Part shown: positions 25,588-34,382 of the stretch, piece by piece
Position numbering within the stretch: position 1 is the stretch's first letter
How the letters are laid out: each line of letters starts with the position of its first letter
Assembly: GCA_046156035.1 (NCBI GenBank)
Contig: JBJXEW010000053.1
Location: 127,374-191,373 of the forward strand
Direction: 5' to 3'
From: JAEUIX01 sp046156035
GTDB taxonomy: Bacteria > Planctomycetota > Phycisphaerae > Phycisphaerales > UBA1924
Length of the DNA: 64,000 bases
Program-made: the position numbers and the translations under genes
The notes under the pieces: generated by a model
What the model was told of the DNA's origin: nothing
Seen by the model: the letters and a program-made list of their open reading frames with translations, nothing else
The model's database searches: none

Positions 25588-28500
25588 ATGACCACAGCAT
25601 TCTCGACGTGCACGACCCGCCTTGCCGCGGCGGTGGTCGTGGGTGTCGCGGCCTGCGCAGCCGCGGCCCAGCAGAAACTGCACTTCACGTACATGTGGCA
25701 CATGGAGCAGCCGATCTACTGGCCCGACCGCCAGGTGAGCGGCGAGGATCGGTACGAACTCGCGTGGACCTCCATCCAGCGCAAGGACGCGGGGGCGCTC
25801 AACCCCGCGAACAACCTGCGCGAAATCTTCGGCATCGACGACCGGCGCGCCAGTTACCAGTACCGCATGCGCGACGCGATCAACGCCATCCGCTCTCAGC
25901 CCGAAGCGGGCGCCCAGATCTCCTACTCCGGCGGCCTCATCGAGAACATCAGCAGCCTCGGCACCGCCAACCAACTCGGCTACTCGCCCGGCTGGTACAA
26001 CTGGCTGCGCGAGGCCCGCGGCTGGAGCACCACCGGCGGCGCGGCCAAGCCCCGCGCCGACATCGTGCAGTTCTCCTTCCATCACGCCCTGCTGCCGTTG
26101 CTGGAGCCCAGCACGGTGCGCAAGGAACTGCAACTCTACAAGAGCATCTACCCCGACGCGTGGGGTGCCAGCCCCGCGCGCTCTGGCGGCCTCTTCCCCA
26201 GCGAGATGGCCTTCAGCATGCGGCTGATCGAGCCCCTGGCGCAGGAGGGCGTGCAGTGGGCCATTGTGAGCGGCGAGAAACTGAGCCGCGCGTGCCCGGA
26301 TTTTCCCGTCATTTACGGCTCCGGGGGCATCAACTGCGACCCGCCCAACAAGGCCGACCAACTCAACCCCGCGCAAGGCGGCTTCTATTTCCGCCAGACG
26401 ATTGATCGGGGTTGCTCGCCGGCGGAGGCGTATCCGTTCGCGTTTGTGCCGCGGAGGGCCAGGTACGTGAACCCGGACACGGGGGCGGTCTCGGCGATCA
26501 CGGTGGTGCCCGCCAGCCAGAGTTTGGGGTGGAAGGACGGCTACGCGCCGATGGGCACGAGCTTCTTCGACACGCTGCAAGTTCGCAACGACGGATCACG
26601 CCCGCAACTGGTGGTGCTGGCCCACGACGGCGACAACGCCTGGGGCGGCGGCTACTCGTATTACCTGGAGGCCACGCCCAACCTCGTGGCGAGCGCGGCA
26701 AGCCAGGGCTATGTGCCCACCGTCATCGAACGCTACCTGAACGACCACCCCGTGCCCGCCAACGACTACGCCCACGTGGAAGACGGCGCGTGGGTGAACG
26801 CCGACGGCGACTTCGGCGCGCCGCAGTTCCTCAACTGGCTCTGGCCGCTCCTGAACAGCGCGGGGCAGATTGATATCCCCAATGGGTGGCACGAGGATGC
26901 GCGCAACTGGGCGGTGATCACGGCCGCGCAGAATCGTGTGGACACCGCGGAGCAGATCGCCACGAGAGTGGGGGGGCCGCAGCCCGGCGGGCTGGACATC
27001 CGCAGGATTTTGCACCCCTTCGCGGCCACCACGAACGCGGAGCGGGCCTGGCACTATTTTCTCGGTTCGCTCAACAGCGGCTACATGTACTACGGCGTGT
27101 CGTTGGACATGGAGGTGAAGCCGACCATCGCCTGCAACGAAGCCGCGCGGCTGGCGAACCTGGTGATCGGCGATGCAAGTTTGGACACCACGCCGCCGAC
27201 GATCTTCATCCCGCAGCGCGAGGTGTGGAACCCCGGCGGCACGAACTTCGGCCCGCAGCACGGCTACAAGCAGGTGGTGAACAACGGCGACTTCTGGGTG
27301 TGGACGTTCGTGGCCGATGTGAGCGGCGTGCAAGGGGCGACGCTGAAGTATCGGATTGACGGCGACGGCGCGCGCCCGCTGCTGGGCACCGAGAACGAGA
27401 CCTACGCGGGCGGCCCCGGTGTGGGGGCGTGGGTGGAGGTGCCCATGACCCGCCGGGCCTTCCCCGCCGGCAATGTGTACAACAACCCGGAGATCAACTT
27501 CTTCGAGATGCCGCAGAATATCGCCGAGCAGTTTTCCGCGCGAATCACCGGCGTGCGCTCCAAACTCATCGACTACTACGTGGAGGCGACCGACACGAAG
27601 GGCTTTGTGAAGCGCTCGCCGATCCAGCACGTGTGGGTGGGCGACGGCAGCGGCGCGCCCCCGCCCGGAGGCGGTGGCGGGGCCGTGGTGGTGGTTTCGC
27701 CCGACCCGCCGGTGGCCGGTCAGAGCGTGACGGTGACCTACAACCCCGCCGGCCGCAACCTGGCGAGCGCCAATCCGGTCCGGATTCACCACGGCATCAA
27801 CGTGTGGCAGAGTGTGCCCAGCCCCGACCCGACGATGACCGCCGGCACGGGGACGGACGCGGGAAAGTGGCTCTACACCCTCACGCTCCCCGCGACGGCC
27901 AACCAACTTGACGCGGTCTTCAACAATGGCGCGGGCACGTGGGACAACAACGGGGGGGCCGACTGGCACTTCACGGCTGTCGGCGGTGTGCAGCCCTTCG
28001 TGATGGACGGCCAACTCGACAGCGGCGTGGAGGCCATCAGCACCGTGGGGGGCAAGACGCTGTACGCGGACCTGCGGGGCAGCCTGCTGTACGTGGCCGC
28101 GCCCAACGCGGGAACCGGCGGGGCGCGAGATGCGTTCGTGTTCGTGGCCCGCCAGCCCGGCGCACTGCGCGCGGCCCAGTGGGGCAAGAGCGGGCAGGTG
28201 AGTTCGTGGGATGCCTTCCTCGCCGCGGAGAACGACAACACTTACAGCGGCTGGTTTGATGCGGGCGTGGGCGTGGCAACCGCACAGGCCCGGCCCGCCA
28301 GCGGCACCGGCGTGCTGGAGGGCACGATCGACCTCGCTGCCGAGAGCGGCGGCACGCTGCCGGGCCGCGTCCACCTGGCCTTCGGGCAGTGGCCCACGGC
28401 CGATGCCCAGGGGCTCATCGCGGCCTCACAGATCCCCGCCACCGCCGACAGCAACACCACGCTCAACGATGTGGAGTACATCGCCGTGGACCTCTGCCGC

Positions 28501-28764
28501 TTCCTGCCCGGCGGGTGCTGCCCTGTGGACTACAACGCCGACTCGTCGCTCAATCCCGACGACCTGGGCGACTTCATCACCGATTACTACACGGCCCCGC
28601 CGCTGCCCGGCCCCGGCGGGTACGCCATCGGCTGCCCCGGCAATGCGGTGCCGAATGACGCGGGCTATCGCGCGGCGTACACGGCCGACGGCGCGGGGCA
28701 GTGCACGGAACCCTTCCCCGACAACCTGGGCGACTACATCACGGCGTACTTCACGGGATGCTGA
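25588..28764 (+). CDS. Secreted GH57-type glycoside hydrolase with CBM25-like and dockerin-like modules
   Basis: This 1058-residue exported enzyme probably acts on alpha-glucans outside the cell. A signal peptide covers residues 1-27. The GH57-like domain has the N-terminal motif HFTYMWHMEQPIYWPD, GLFPSEMAFS with the likely nucleophile Glu206, AHDGDNAWGG at about 345-354 with candidate acid/base Asp, and HVEDGAWVNADGDFG. From about residue 700 a segment (VTVTYNPAGRNL, IHHGINVW, VFNNGAGTWDNN) fits a CBM25 starch-binding module. The C-terminus (DYNADSSLNPDDLGDFITDY, PFPDNLGDYITAYF, final Cys) repeats the dockerin-like domain of the upstream gene. Catalytic residues are inferred from motif position only. 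Confidence 0.8.
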   Translation: MTTAFSTCTTRLAAAVVVGVAACAAAAQQKLHFTYMWHMEQPIYWPDRQVSGEDRYELAWTSIQRKDAGALNPANNLREIFGIDDRRASYQYRMRDAINAIRSQPEAGAQISYSGGLIENISSLGTANQLGYSPGWYNWLREARGWSTTGGAAKPRADIVQFSFHHALLPLLEPSTVRKELQLYKSIYPDAWGASPARSGGLFPSEMAFSMRLIEPLAQEGVQWAIVSGEKLSRACPDFPVIYGSGGINCDPPNKADQLNPAQGGFYFRQTIDRGCSPAEAYPFAFVPRRARYVNPDTGAVSAITVVPASQSLGWKDGYAPMGTSFFDTLQVRNDGSRPQLVVLAHDGDNAWGGGYSYYLEATPNLVASAASQGYVPTVIERYLNDHPVPANDYAHVEDGAWVNADGDFGAPQFLNWLWPLLNSAGQIDIPNGWHEDARNWAVITAAQNRVDTAEQIATRVGGPQPGGLDIRRILHPFAATTNAERAWHYFLGSLNSGYMYYGVSLDMEVKPTIACNEAARLANLVIGDASLDTTPPTIFIPQREVWNPGGTNFGPQHGYKQVVNNGDFWVWTFVADVSGVQGATLKYRIDGDGARPLLGTENETYAGGPGVGAWVEVPMTRRAFPAGNVYNNPEINFFEMPQNIAEQFSARITGVRSKLIDYYVEATDTKGFVKRSPIQHVWVGDGSGAPPPGGGGGAVVVVSPDPPVAGQSVTVTYNPAGRNLASANPVRIHHGINVWQSVPSPDPTMTAGTGTDAGKWLYTLTLPATANQLDAVFNNGAGTWDNNGGADWHFTAVGGVQPFVMDGQLDSGVEAISTVGGKTLYADLRGSLLYVAAPNAGTGGARDAFVFVARQPGALRAAQWGKSGQVSSWDAFLAAENDNTYSGWFDAGVGVATAQARPASGTGVLEGTIDLAAESGGTLPGRVHLAFGQWPTADAQGLIAASQIPATADSNTTLNDVEYIAVDLCRFLPGGCCPVDYNADSSLNPDDLGDFITDYYTAPPLPGPGGYAIGCPGNAVPNDAGYRAAYTADGAGQCTEPFPDNLGDYITAYFTGC

Positions 28765-28770
28765 CGGAGT

Positions 28771-28825
28771 GAGAGGCGTCAGGCGTAAGGCATCAGGCGT
28801 CAACTCTCAAGCCTCACGCCCTCAG
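28771..28825. repeat. GCGTCAGGC word repeat between convergent genes
   Basis: Degenerate words GGCGTCAGGCGTAAGGCATC and AGGCGTC are followed by partly complementary CCTCACGCCCTCAG. The reverse complement shares TGACGCCTGATG-type words with 60001-60022. It occupies the whole 57-bp gap between the GH57 gene and the response regulator and could act as a bidirectional hairpin. Confidence 0.5.
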
Positions 28826-29634
28826 TCCAGTTCCACAAGCCCTTCGCGGATGGCGAATCGCGCCAGTTCCACGCGGTCGCGGATGTCGAGTTTCTCCATG
28901 ATGGCCGCGCGATGGGCGTCGACGGTTTTGGGGCTGCGGAAGATGGAGTCGGCGATCTGGGTGCGAGACAGGCCACGCCCGATCATGCGCAGCACCTGCA
29001 GTTCGCGCGTGGTGAGCGCGGCCAGTCGCGAGCCCGCGTGCACGCCCGCGGGGCCTTCACCTTCCGCGCCGGGCCCGTCGGGAGTGTCATCGGTCTTGGC
29101 ACCCGTCGTGCGTGGGCGCGCCGGCGGAGCGTGCGCGGCGGCGGCGGCGGGGTTTTCGGGCACGCCGATGTGGCGGCAGCGCTCGAGCACGGCGGGGCCG
29201 AACGTGAAGCGGCCGTTGGTCACGTCGCGCACGGCACGGATGATGGTCTCGGGGTCGTCGCTCTTGGCCAGGTAGCCCCACGCGCCGGCCTTCACGGTGG
29301 CGTCCACATAGCGGTCGCGCACGTAGGCGGAGAGGATGATCGTGCGGACCGCCGGGCAGACGCGGCGGAGTTCGGCCAGCGCCAGGAACGGGTCCTTGCC
29401 CGGCATCTCGATGTCGAGCAGCACGACATCCACGTGCAGTTCGGCCACCTTCTCGGCCAGGTGGTCGGCGCGTGCCAGGTGGCCCACCACCTCCATGTCG
29501 GGCTCAAGGCTCAGGCGGGCCCGCAAGCCCTCGGCCAGAAAGGCGTGGTCATCGACGCTGAGCACGCGGGTTCGCTTGGGTTGCACAGACGGCCTCCCCA
29601 TCCCCCCGTTGCCCGCGCGAGATTCGAGAATCAT
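28822..29634 (-). CDS. NarL/FixJ-type response regulator
   Basis: The 270-residue regulator has a receiver domain (residues about 20-140) with the acidic pair VLSVDDHAFL, phosphoacceptor in VVLLDIEMPGKDP, Ser in IILSAY and Lys in GYLAKSDD. A Pro/Ala-rich linker leads to a LuxR-type helix-turn-helix (LTTRELQVLRMIGRGLSRTQ, SPKTVDAHRAAIMEKL). Its ATG at 29634 overlaps the histidine-kinase stop codon (TGATG), so the pair is translationally coupled. The usual NarL partner is a HisKA_3 kinase, whereas this kinase has an HDINN-type H-box. Confidence 0.9.
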   Translation of the reverse strand: MILESRAGNGGMGRPSVQPKRTRVLSVDDHAFLAEGLRARLSLEPDMEVVGHLARADHLAEKVAELHVDVVLLDIEMPGKDPFLALAELRRVCPAVRTIILSAYVRDRYVDATVKAGAWGYLAKSDDPETIIRAVRDVTNGRFTFGPAVLERCRHIGVPENPAAAAAHAPPARPRTTGAKTDDTPDGPGAEGEGPAGVHAGSRLAALTTRELQVLRMIGRGLSRTQIADSIFRSPKTVDAHRAAIMEKLDIRDRVELARFAIREGLVELD

Positions 29635-32000
29635 CACGGCAACGCTCCGGCGATCGCTTCGATATCGGTCTGGTCGGAAACGACACGCGCGCCGAGGGCT
29701 TTCCACTCGGGCCCGGCCCGTCCGATGACGATCGTCCACGGGAGTCTATCACCACGGGCCAGCCGCTGCGCCAACGCAAGCCCCTGGGGATCGGTGATCC
29801 ACACATCTGTGGCACCCGGGGCTTCAACCCCGTCGAGCCGCGCGGCCGTGAACCCGCGTGCGCTCAGCAGCGCGAGCAGATAGCCCGCGGTGTGTGCGTC
29901 CGTCACGCTGACCCACGCGAGCCGTGGGGCCTTCCCGTCGCCCCTGGCGGTCGAGGCCGCGTCTCCCGCCCGATCGGGGTGTACCGCCCTGAGCAGCCGC
30001 ATGACGACCGTGGTGCCCCGCCCGGGGGCCGAGGTGATGTGCACGCTGCCACCGGCGGCCCTGGCCACCGCGTGCACCAACGAGAGGCCCAGCCCCGTCG
30101 AAAGCACGCGTTTCTTGGTGGTAAAGAAGGGATCAAGGGCGTGCTTGCGAACCTCCGGCGTCATGCCTGGGCCGTGGTCGGTCACACCCACGGCCACCAT
30201 GTCTCCGTCCAGCCGCGCAAAGGCCGTGATGGCACCGCCGCCCCGTGCCCCGTCCGCGCCGTCTCCGCGGGGCCCGGTCGCTTCCGCCGCGTTGACCAGC
30301 AGGTTGAGCATGGCTCGCGTGAGTTGGTCGGAAGCGATGCGCACCGGGGGCAGGCCGGGCTGAATGGTCATGGTGAGGTCGATGGGGTGGGGAAGCGAGC
30401 CGCGCAGCATGGCCTGTTCCTGCCGCCACCAGGTGCCCACGTCGGTGCGGGCGGGCACCTTGGCCAGGTCGTCGGTCGAGGCGGCCAGCGTGAGCAGCGA
30501 GCGGGAGAGTTGGCCCAGGAAGTTGAGCGACGTGGTGAGCGATGAAATCTCATCGGCCGCGGGGGCGCCCAGGGGTGTGGCGCGGGCACGCAGCGAATCC
30601 ACCCAGCAGCGCATCGGCAGGAGCACGTTGTTGATGTCATGGCCAAGGCCGGCGGCGAGCGTGCCCAGCGCGGCCAACCGCTCCGACTGGCGGAGTTTTT
30701 CGGCCTGCTCGGAGAGTTCCTGCGTGCGGGCCTGCACCTCCTGCTCCAGGTGCTCGCGGTGGCGGGCCAGTTCCGCCTCCACACGTTTCTTCTCCGAGAT
30801 GTCAAAGGAGATTCCGCCCAGTGCGCGGCTGGTGCCGTCGGCGTCGCGCAGGGGGAACTTGACGGTGAAGAACCAGCGCTCGGTCTTATCGGCGCCCACC
30901 ATCAGTTGCTCGGAGGCCTCGGGGCGGTTCTGGGCCAGCAGGGCCTCGTTCAGGGCGGCCACCCGCGCGGCCACGTCCGGGCGGTACAGGTCGCGCAGGT
31001 GCTTGCCCAGCGCACTGGCGCGGGGCACGCCGACGAAGGCCTCCCACGCCTTGTTCACGAGTTGGTAGCGGTTGTCGCGGTCGGTCACGTAGATGGGCGC
31101 GGGCGCATGGTCGAGGATGCTGTTGAGCAGGGCGCTGGTCTCGCGCAGTTCCTGATCGCGCTTCGCCAGTTCGGCCTGGGCGTGGGCCTCGGCCGTGACG
31201 TCCTGCACCATCGAGACCGCGCCGACCACTTCCCCCGCGTCATCTCGCAGGGGCGCGTTGTACCACTCGCAGATGATGATGCGGCCGTCGGCCGTCAGGT
31301 TCTCGTTGCGACTCCGCTCACCGCCCGACGCACGCGAGAGTTCGGCCCAGACCTGGTCCACGTGCGGGATCGCCGCGGGCGGCACGATACGCGAGGCGTG
31401 CATGCCGATGGCGTGCTTCTCCGCGATTCCGAAGATCGCGGCCGCGGCCGGGTTCCATTGGCGCACGCAAAAACGTGTGTCCCACGCGATGATGCCGACG
31501 GGCGAGCGCTTGTAAATGAGCGCCAGGCGGTCCTGCGACCGTTCGGTCTCGGTCCGTGCCTGCTCGCGGGCCGTCACATCCACCGAGAGGCCCAGCACGC
31601 CGCGCACACGCCCGCGCGGGCCCTGCAGGGGGAGGTAGCGCGTCTCCCACATCGTGCCGCGCACGTCCAGCGTGCTGACGACCTGCTCGCCCGCCAGCGC
31701 TCTGCGCACGTTGTTGATCACCGCGGGCACATCGGCGTACATGTCGAAGACCGATCGGCCCACCACCTCGCCCGGACGCAGGTTGGCGCCCACCAAGCCC
31801 GCCCCTTCGCTGATCGTGAAGATGCCCCGCTCATCAACGGCCCACAGCACGAGCGGCGCGAATTCCAGCAGCCAGCGCAGCGACTCTCGCGGCGGCAGCG
31901 CGGGGTCAGCCTTGGCGCGCGCCACGGGCGGGCCTCGGCGGGCCTGCTTTGGGGCGGGCTTCTTGGCGGGCTCGTTGCGAGATGGCCGCTTCTTTGCCAT
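29634..32000 (-). CDS. PAS-domain sensor histidine kinase
   Basis: The 788-residue kinase lacks obvious transmembrane helices and is probably cytoplasmic. A basic Lys/Pro/Ala-rich N-terminus is followed by three PAS domains beginning near residues 40, 155 and 290 (for example SILDHAPAPIYVTDRDNRYQ), a coiled coil, an H-box RLAALGTLAAGLGHDINNVL near 450, and an ATPase domain with N-box LVNAAEA, DHGPGM and GLGLSLVHAVA. About 90 C-terminal residues look like a degenerate receiver-type fold without a conserved acceptor. It forms a two-component pair with the overlapping downstream regulator; the signal is unknown. Confidence 0.9.
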   Translation of the reverse strand: MAKKRPSRNEPAKKPAPKQARRGPPVARAKADPALPPRESLRWLLEFAPLVLWAVDERGIFTISEGAGLVGANLRPGEVVGRSVFDMYADVPAVINNVRRALAGEQVVSTLDVRGTMWETRYLPLQGPRGRVRGVLGLSVDVTAREQARTETERSQDRLALIYKRSPVGIIAWDTRFCVRQWNPAAAAIFGIAEKHAIGMHASRIVPPAAIPHVDQVWAELSRASGGERSRNENLTADGRIIICEWYNAPLRDDAGEVVGAVSMVQDVTAEAHAQAELAKRDQELRETSALLNSILDHAPAPIYVTDRDNRYQLVNKAWEAFVGVPRASALGKHLRDLYRPDVAARVAALNEALLAQNRPEASEQLMVGADKTERWFFTVKFPLRDADGTSRALGGISFDISEKKRVEAELARHREHLEQEVQARTQELSEQAEKLRQSERLAALGTLAAGLGHDINNVLLPMRCWVDSLRARATPLGAPAADEISSLTTSLNFLGQLSRSLLTLAASTDDLAKVPARTDVGTWWRQEQAMLRGSLPHPIDLTMTIQPGLPPVRIASDQLTRAMLNLLVNAAEATGPRGDGADGARGGGAITAFARLDGDMVAVGVTDHGPGMTPEVRKHALDPFFTTKKRVLSTGLGLSLVHAVARAAGGSVHITSAPGRGTTVVMRLLRAVHPDRAGDAASTARGDGKAPRLAWVSVTDAHTAGYLLALLSARGFTAARLDGVEAPGATDVWITDPQGLALAQRLARGDRLPWTIVIGRAGPEWKALGARVVSDQTDIEAIAGALP

Positions 32001-32090
32001 AGGTGCCACAGCGCGCAGGACGCAGCGCCAGTGTACCGGCCGGAGGGGGTACGAGCCGTCCACCCTCGGGCCGCTGAGCGGCCGGTGCCG

Positions 32091-33092
32091 CTACGTGCGT
32101 GCCGCGGCGGGGTGCCACGTAGGCCGGTCTCGCAGGGCCATGTCGGCAAGGTTGGCGCAGAGCGTGGGCACGTCAACTCCTGCGTGCCGGCTGGCTTTGG
32201 GCACCAGTGAATGATCGGTGAAGCCCGGCGTGGTGTTGATCTCCAGCAGCCACGCGGTGCCATCGGCATCGAGCATGAAATCCGCCCTCGCCAGGTGCCG
32301 CAGGCCCAGAGCCTTGAAGAGTTTGACCGTCTGCTTGCTCACCTTCTTCGCCACGGCGTCGGGCAGGGTCTCGAAGAGGTACTCGGTGTCGTCGCGCGTG
32401 TACTTGGCCTCGAAGTCGTACAGGCCGTCCTTTGGAAGGATCTCGATCACGGGGAGTGCCACGCCGTCGATGATGCCGACCGTGAGTTCGCGCCCCGGCA
32501 CCTTCGGCTCGATCATGTATGTGCGCACCGGGCCGCCGCTCTTCACGGCACCAGCGTGCTCTGCCCGCACCGCTTCAACCGCCGCGGCGAACGCGGCCCG
32601 CGTGTCGCAGACGTGCAGGCCGATGGTGGAGCCCTCGTGAACGGGCTTGACGATCACCGGCAGGCGCGTTGGGCAGACGGGGTCCTTGGTGTTCAGCACC
32701 CAGACGGGCGGCGTGGGGATCCCCAGTTCCAGGGCCACCGCCTTGGTGGCGATCTTGTCCATCGCGGCGCGGCTGGCGCGCGCGTTGGAACCCACAAAGG
32801 GCCGACCAGAGGCGTCGGTGCCTTCCGCACCCCCCGGTGCCGAGGCCGGGTCTTCGAGAATGTCTTGCAGCGGCCCGCCCTCGCCCCACGGCCCGTGCAG
32901 ATAGGGGAAGACCACATCGCCCGCGAGTTTCGCCAGATCGGCCGCGGTGATGGTGCGGATGATGTGCAGCGAGGCCGTGAAGCGGCCCGAGGCGTTCAGA
33001 CCGCTGGCGATGGTGGTGCTGCTCTTGACGCTGACCTCGTGCTCGGCATCAGGGCCGCCGCCGAGAACGATGACGTGGGGGAGGGGGGGCAT
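32091..33092 (-). CDS. ddl: D-alanine-D-alanine ligase
   Basis: Ddl makes the D-Ala-D-Ala dipeptide of peptidoglycan precursors using ATP. The 333-residue ATP-grasp protein has HVIVLGGGPDAEHEVSVKSS at the N-terminus, VFPYLHGPWGEGGPLQ, PVIVKPVHEGSTIGL and the metal-binding C-terminus LLEINTTPGFTDHSLVPKAS. The ATG at 33092 places the VLGGGP strand at residue 8. It is the last gene of a murC-murB-ddl series on this strand; the gap to murB contains a CAAAGGG word repeat. Confidence 0.95.
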   Translation of the reverse strand: MPPLPHVIVLGGGPDAEHEVSVKSSTTIASGLNASGRFTASLHIIRTITAADLAKLAGDVVFPYLHGPWGEGGPLQDILEDPASAPGGAEGTDASGRPFVGSNARASRAAMDKIATKAVALELGIPTPPVWVLNTKDPVCPTRLPVIVKPVHEGSTIGLHVCDTRAAFAAAVEAVRAEHAGAVKSGGPVRTYMIEPKVPGRELTVGIIDGVALPVIEILPKDGLYDFEAKYTRDDTEYLFETLPDAVAKKVSKQTVKLFKALGLRHLARADFMLDADGTAWLLEINTTPGFTDHSLVPKASRHAGVDVPTLCANLADMALRDRPTWHPAAART

Positions 33093-33097
33093 GGGGC

Positions 33098-33118
33098 AAC
33101 TGGCAAAGGGCAAAGGGC
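33098..33118. repeat. CAAAGGG word repeat upstream of ddl
   Basis: GGCAAAGGGCAAAGGG-type tandem words lie in the murB-ddl gap. The same word occurs in inverted orientation at 41389-41470. Confidence 0.5.
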
Positions 33119-33184
33119 GGGTGCCAACGGTAGCGCGACACTGACATGGGCATGTGCGGGTGCGCACCAGTCAACGCGCAGGTT

Positions 33185-34120
33185 CTACAGGCTTGCTCCC
33201 CAGATCACGACCTCCGGCTCGATCGTGATGCCAAACTTGTCCTGCACGCAGCGGCGGGCCTCGCGCATCACCTCCAGCACGTCGTGGGCGGTGCAGGCCG
33301 GCCCTGCCACCACGAAGTTGGCGTGCTGGTCGCTCACCTTCGCCCCGCCGCGAGAGAGGCCCTTGCACCCGGCCTTGTCGATGAGCATGCCCGCTGAGAC
33401 CCGTGTGCCCGTGGTGCCGATGCCCGGCACATCCCGCATGAGCGTGGGGTTCTTGAAGCAGCACCCGGCCGAGTTGGCGCTCAGCGGCTGCGTGGTCTTC
33501 TTGTACTCGGTTGCTTCCTTGAGTTTGGCCCGCACCGCCGCGGCATCGGCCCGGCGCAGGCGGAACTCCACGCTCGTGATGATGGCCCCGCCGGCCCGCG
33601 CCGCAAGGGCGCAGTGCCGGTAGTTGAAGTCAATCTGGTTGCGTTTGAGCGTGTGGGCCTGCCCGGCGCGGTCCATCAGGTGCACCACGCTCACGTAATC
33701 GCCCGTGCTGCCGAACTTGCCGCCCGCGTTCATCATCACGGCCCCGCCCACGCTGGCCGGGATGCCCGCGAGGTTCTCAAGGCCCGTCAGGCCCGCATCC
33801 ACCGTTGCGTTGATGAGTTTGAAGAGGTGTACGCCCGCGCCAGCCGCCACGGTGGCGTAGCCGCGCTGGTCGGCAAGGCCGATGGTGAACTGACCGAATT
33901 GGCCCTCGGCCAGCGACACGACCAGTTCCTGCACGCCCGCATCGGCCACGAGCAAGTTGGCGCCCTCACCCAGCACGCGCAGGTTCGGATCGCTGCGCAG
34001 GCACTCGGCCAGTTGCTCGACCGTCTGCGGGCGGGCAAACCGCTTGGCACGCCCGCCGATGCCGAACCACGTGGGGATCGGCTGGTCTGTCAGAATCTCA
34101 AGGGTGGTTGCTGAAGGCAT
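33185..34120 (-). CDS. murB: UDP-N-acetylenolpyruvoylglucosamine reductase
   Basis: MurB reduces the enolpyruvyl group to form UDP-MurNAc with NADPH and FAD. The 311-residue product has PTWFGIGGRAKRFARPQTVE, the FAD motif VLGEGANLLVADAG, GLENLAGIPASVGGAVMMNA and NYRHC. At the proton-donor position the usual Ser of the SAGSVFKNP type is Cys in NSAGCCFKNP, a variant known in some MurB proteins. The C-terminus PEVVIWGASL is typical. It sits between murC and ddl. Confidence 0.96.
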   Translation of the reverse strand: MPSATTLEILTDQPIPTWFGIGGRAKRFARPQTVEQLAECLRSDPNLRVLGEGANLLVADAGVQELVVSLAEGQFGQFTIGLADQRGYATVAAGAGVHLFKLINATVDAGLTGLENLAGIPASVGGAVMMNAGGKFGSTGDYVSVVHLMDRAGQAHTLKRNQIDFNYRHCALAARAGGAIITSVEFRLRRADAAAVRAKLKEATEYKKTTQPLSANSAGCCFKNPTLMRDVPGIGTTGTRVSAGMLIDKAGCKGLSRGGAKVSDQHANFVVAGPACTAHDVLEVMREARRCVQDKFGITIEPEVVIWGASL

Positions 34121-34122
34121 GG

Positions 34123-34382
34123 ATCACCACAAAGGCACAAAGATCACAAAGGAAGGCAGGGAGAGTGCGACCCGAAGAACACCGATCAGGCGTGGGCGTG
34201 GGCCGAACAGCACATGATGATGGAAGGCTTGATCAGCTGCGCCTGCATCTGTCTGCCGTGGAACCGCTTGAAACGCCTCAGCTCGGCGATGCCCCCTCGC
34301 TCACGCTCGGGGCTCGTTGATCCTGGTCTTCCTTTGTGTCCTTTGTGCCCCCGCCACGGCGGGTCTGCGATTTGTGGTTCAC
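34123..34382. repeat. CACAAAGG inverted-repeat element between murC and murB
   Basis: The murC-murB gap is bounded by inverted arms. The left arm is CACCACAAAGGCACAAAG... (34126-34155). The right arm reads CTTCCTTTGTGTCCTTTGTG and GATTTGTGGTTCACC (34329-34382). A GCCCCCTCGCTCACGCTCGG-type segment (near 34290-34315) and a 19-bp stretch (34351-34369) identical in reverse complement to 42401-42419 lie inside. It looks like a defined element rather than an operon leader. Confidence 0.65.
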
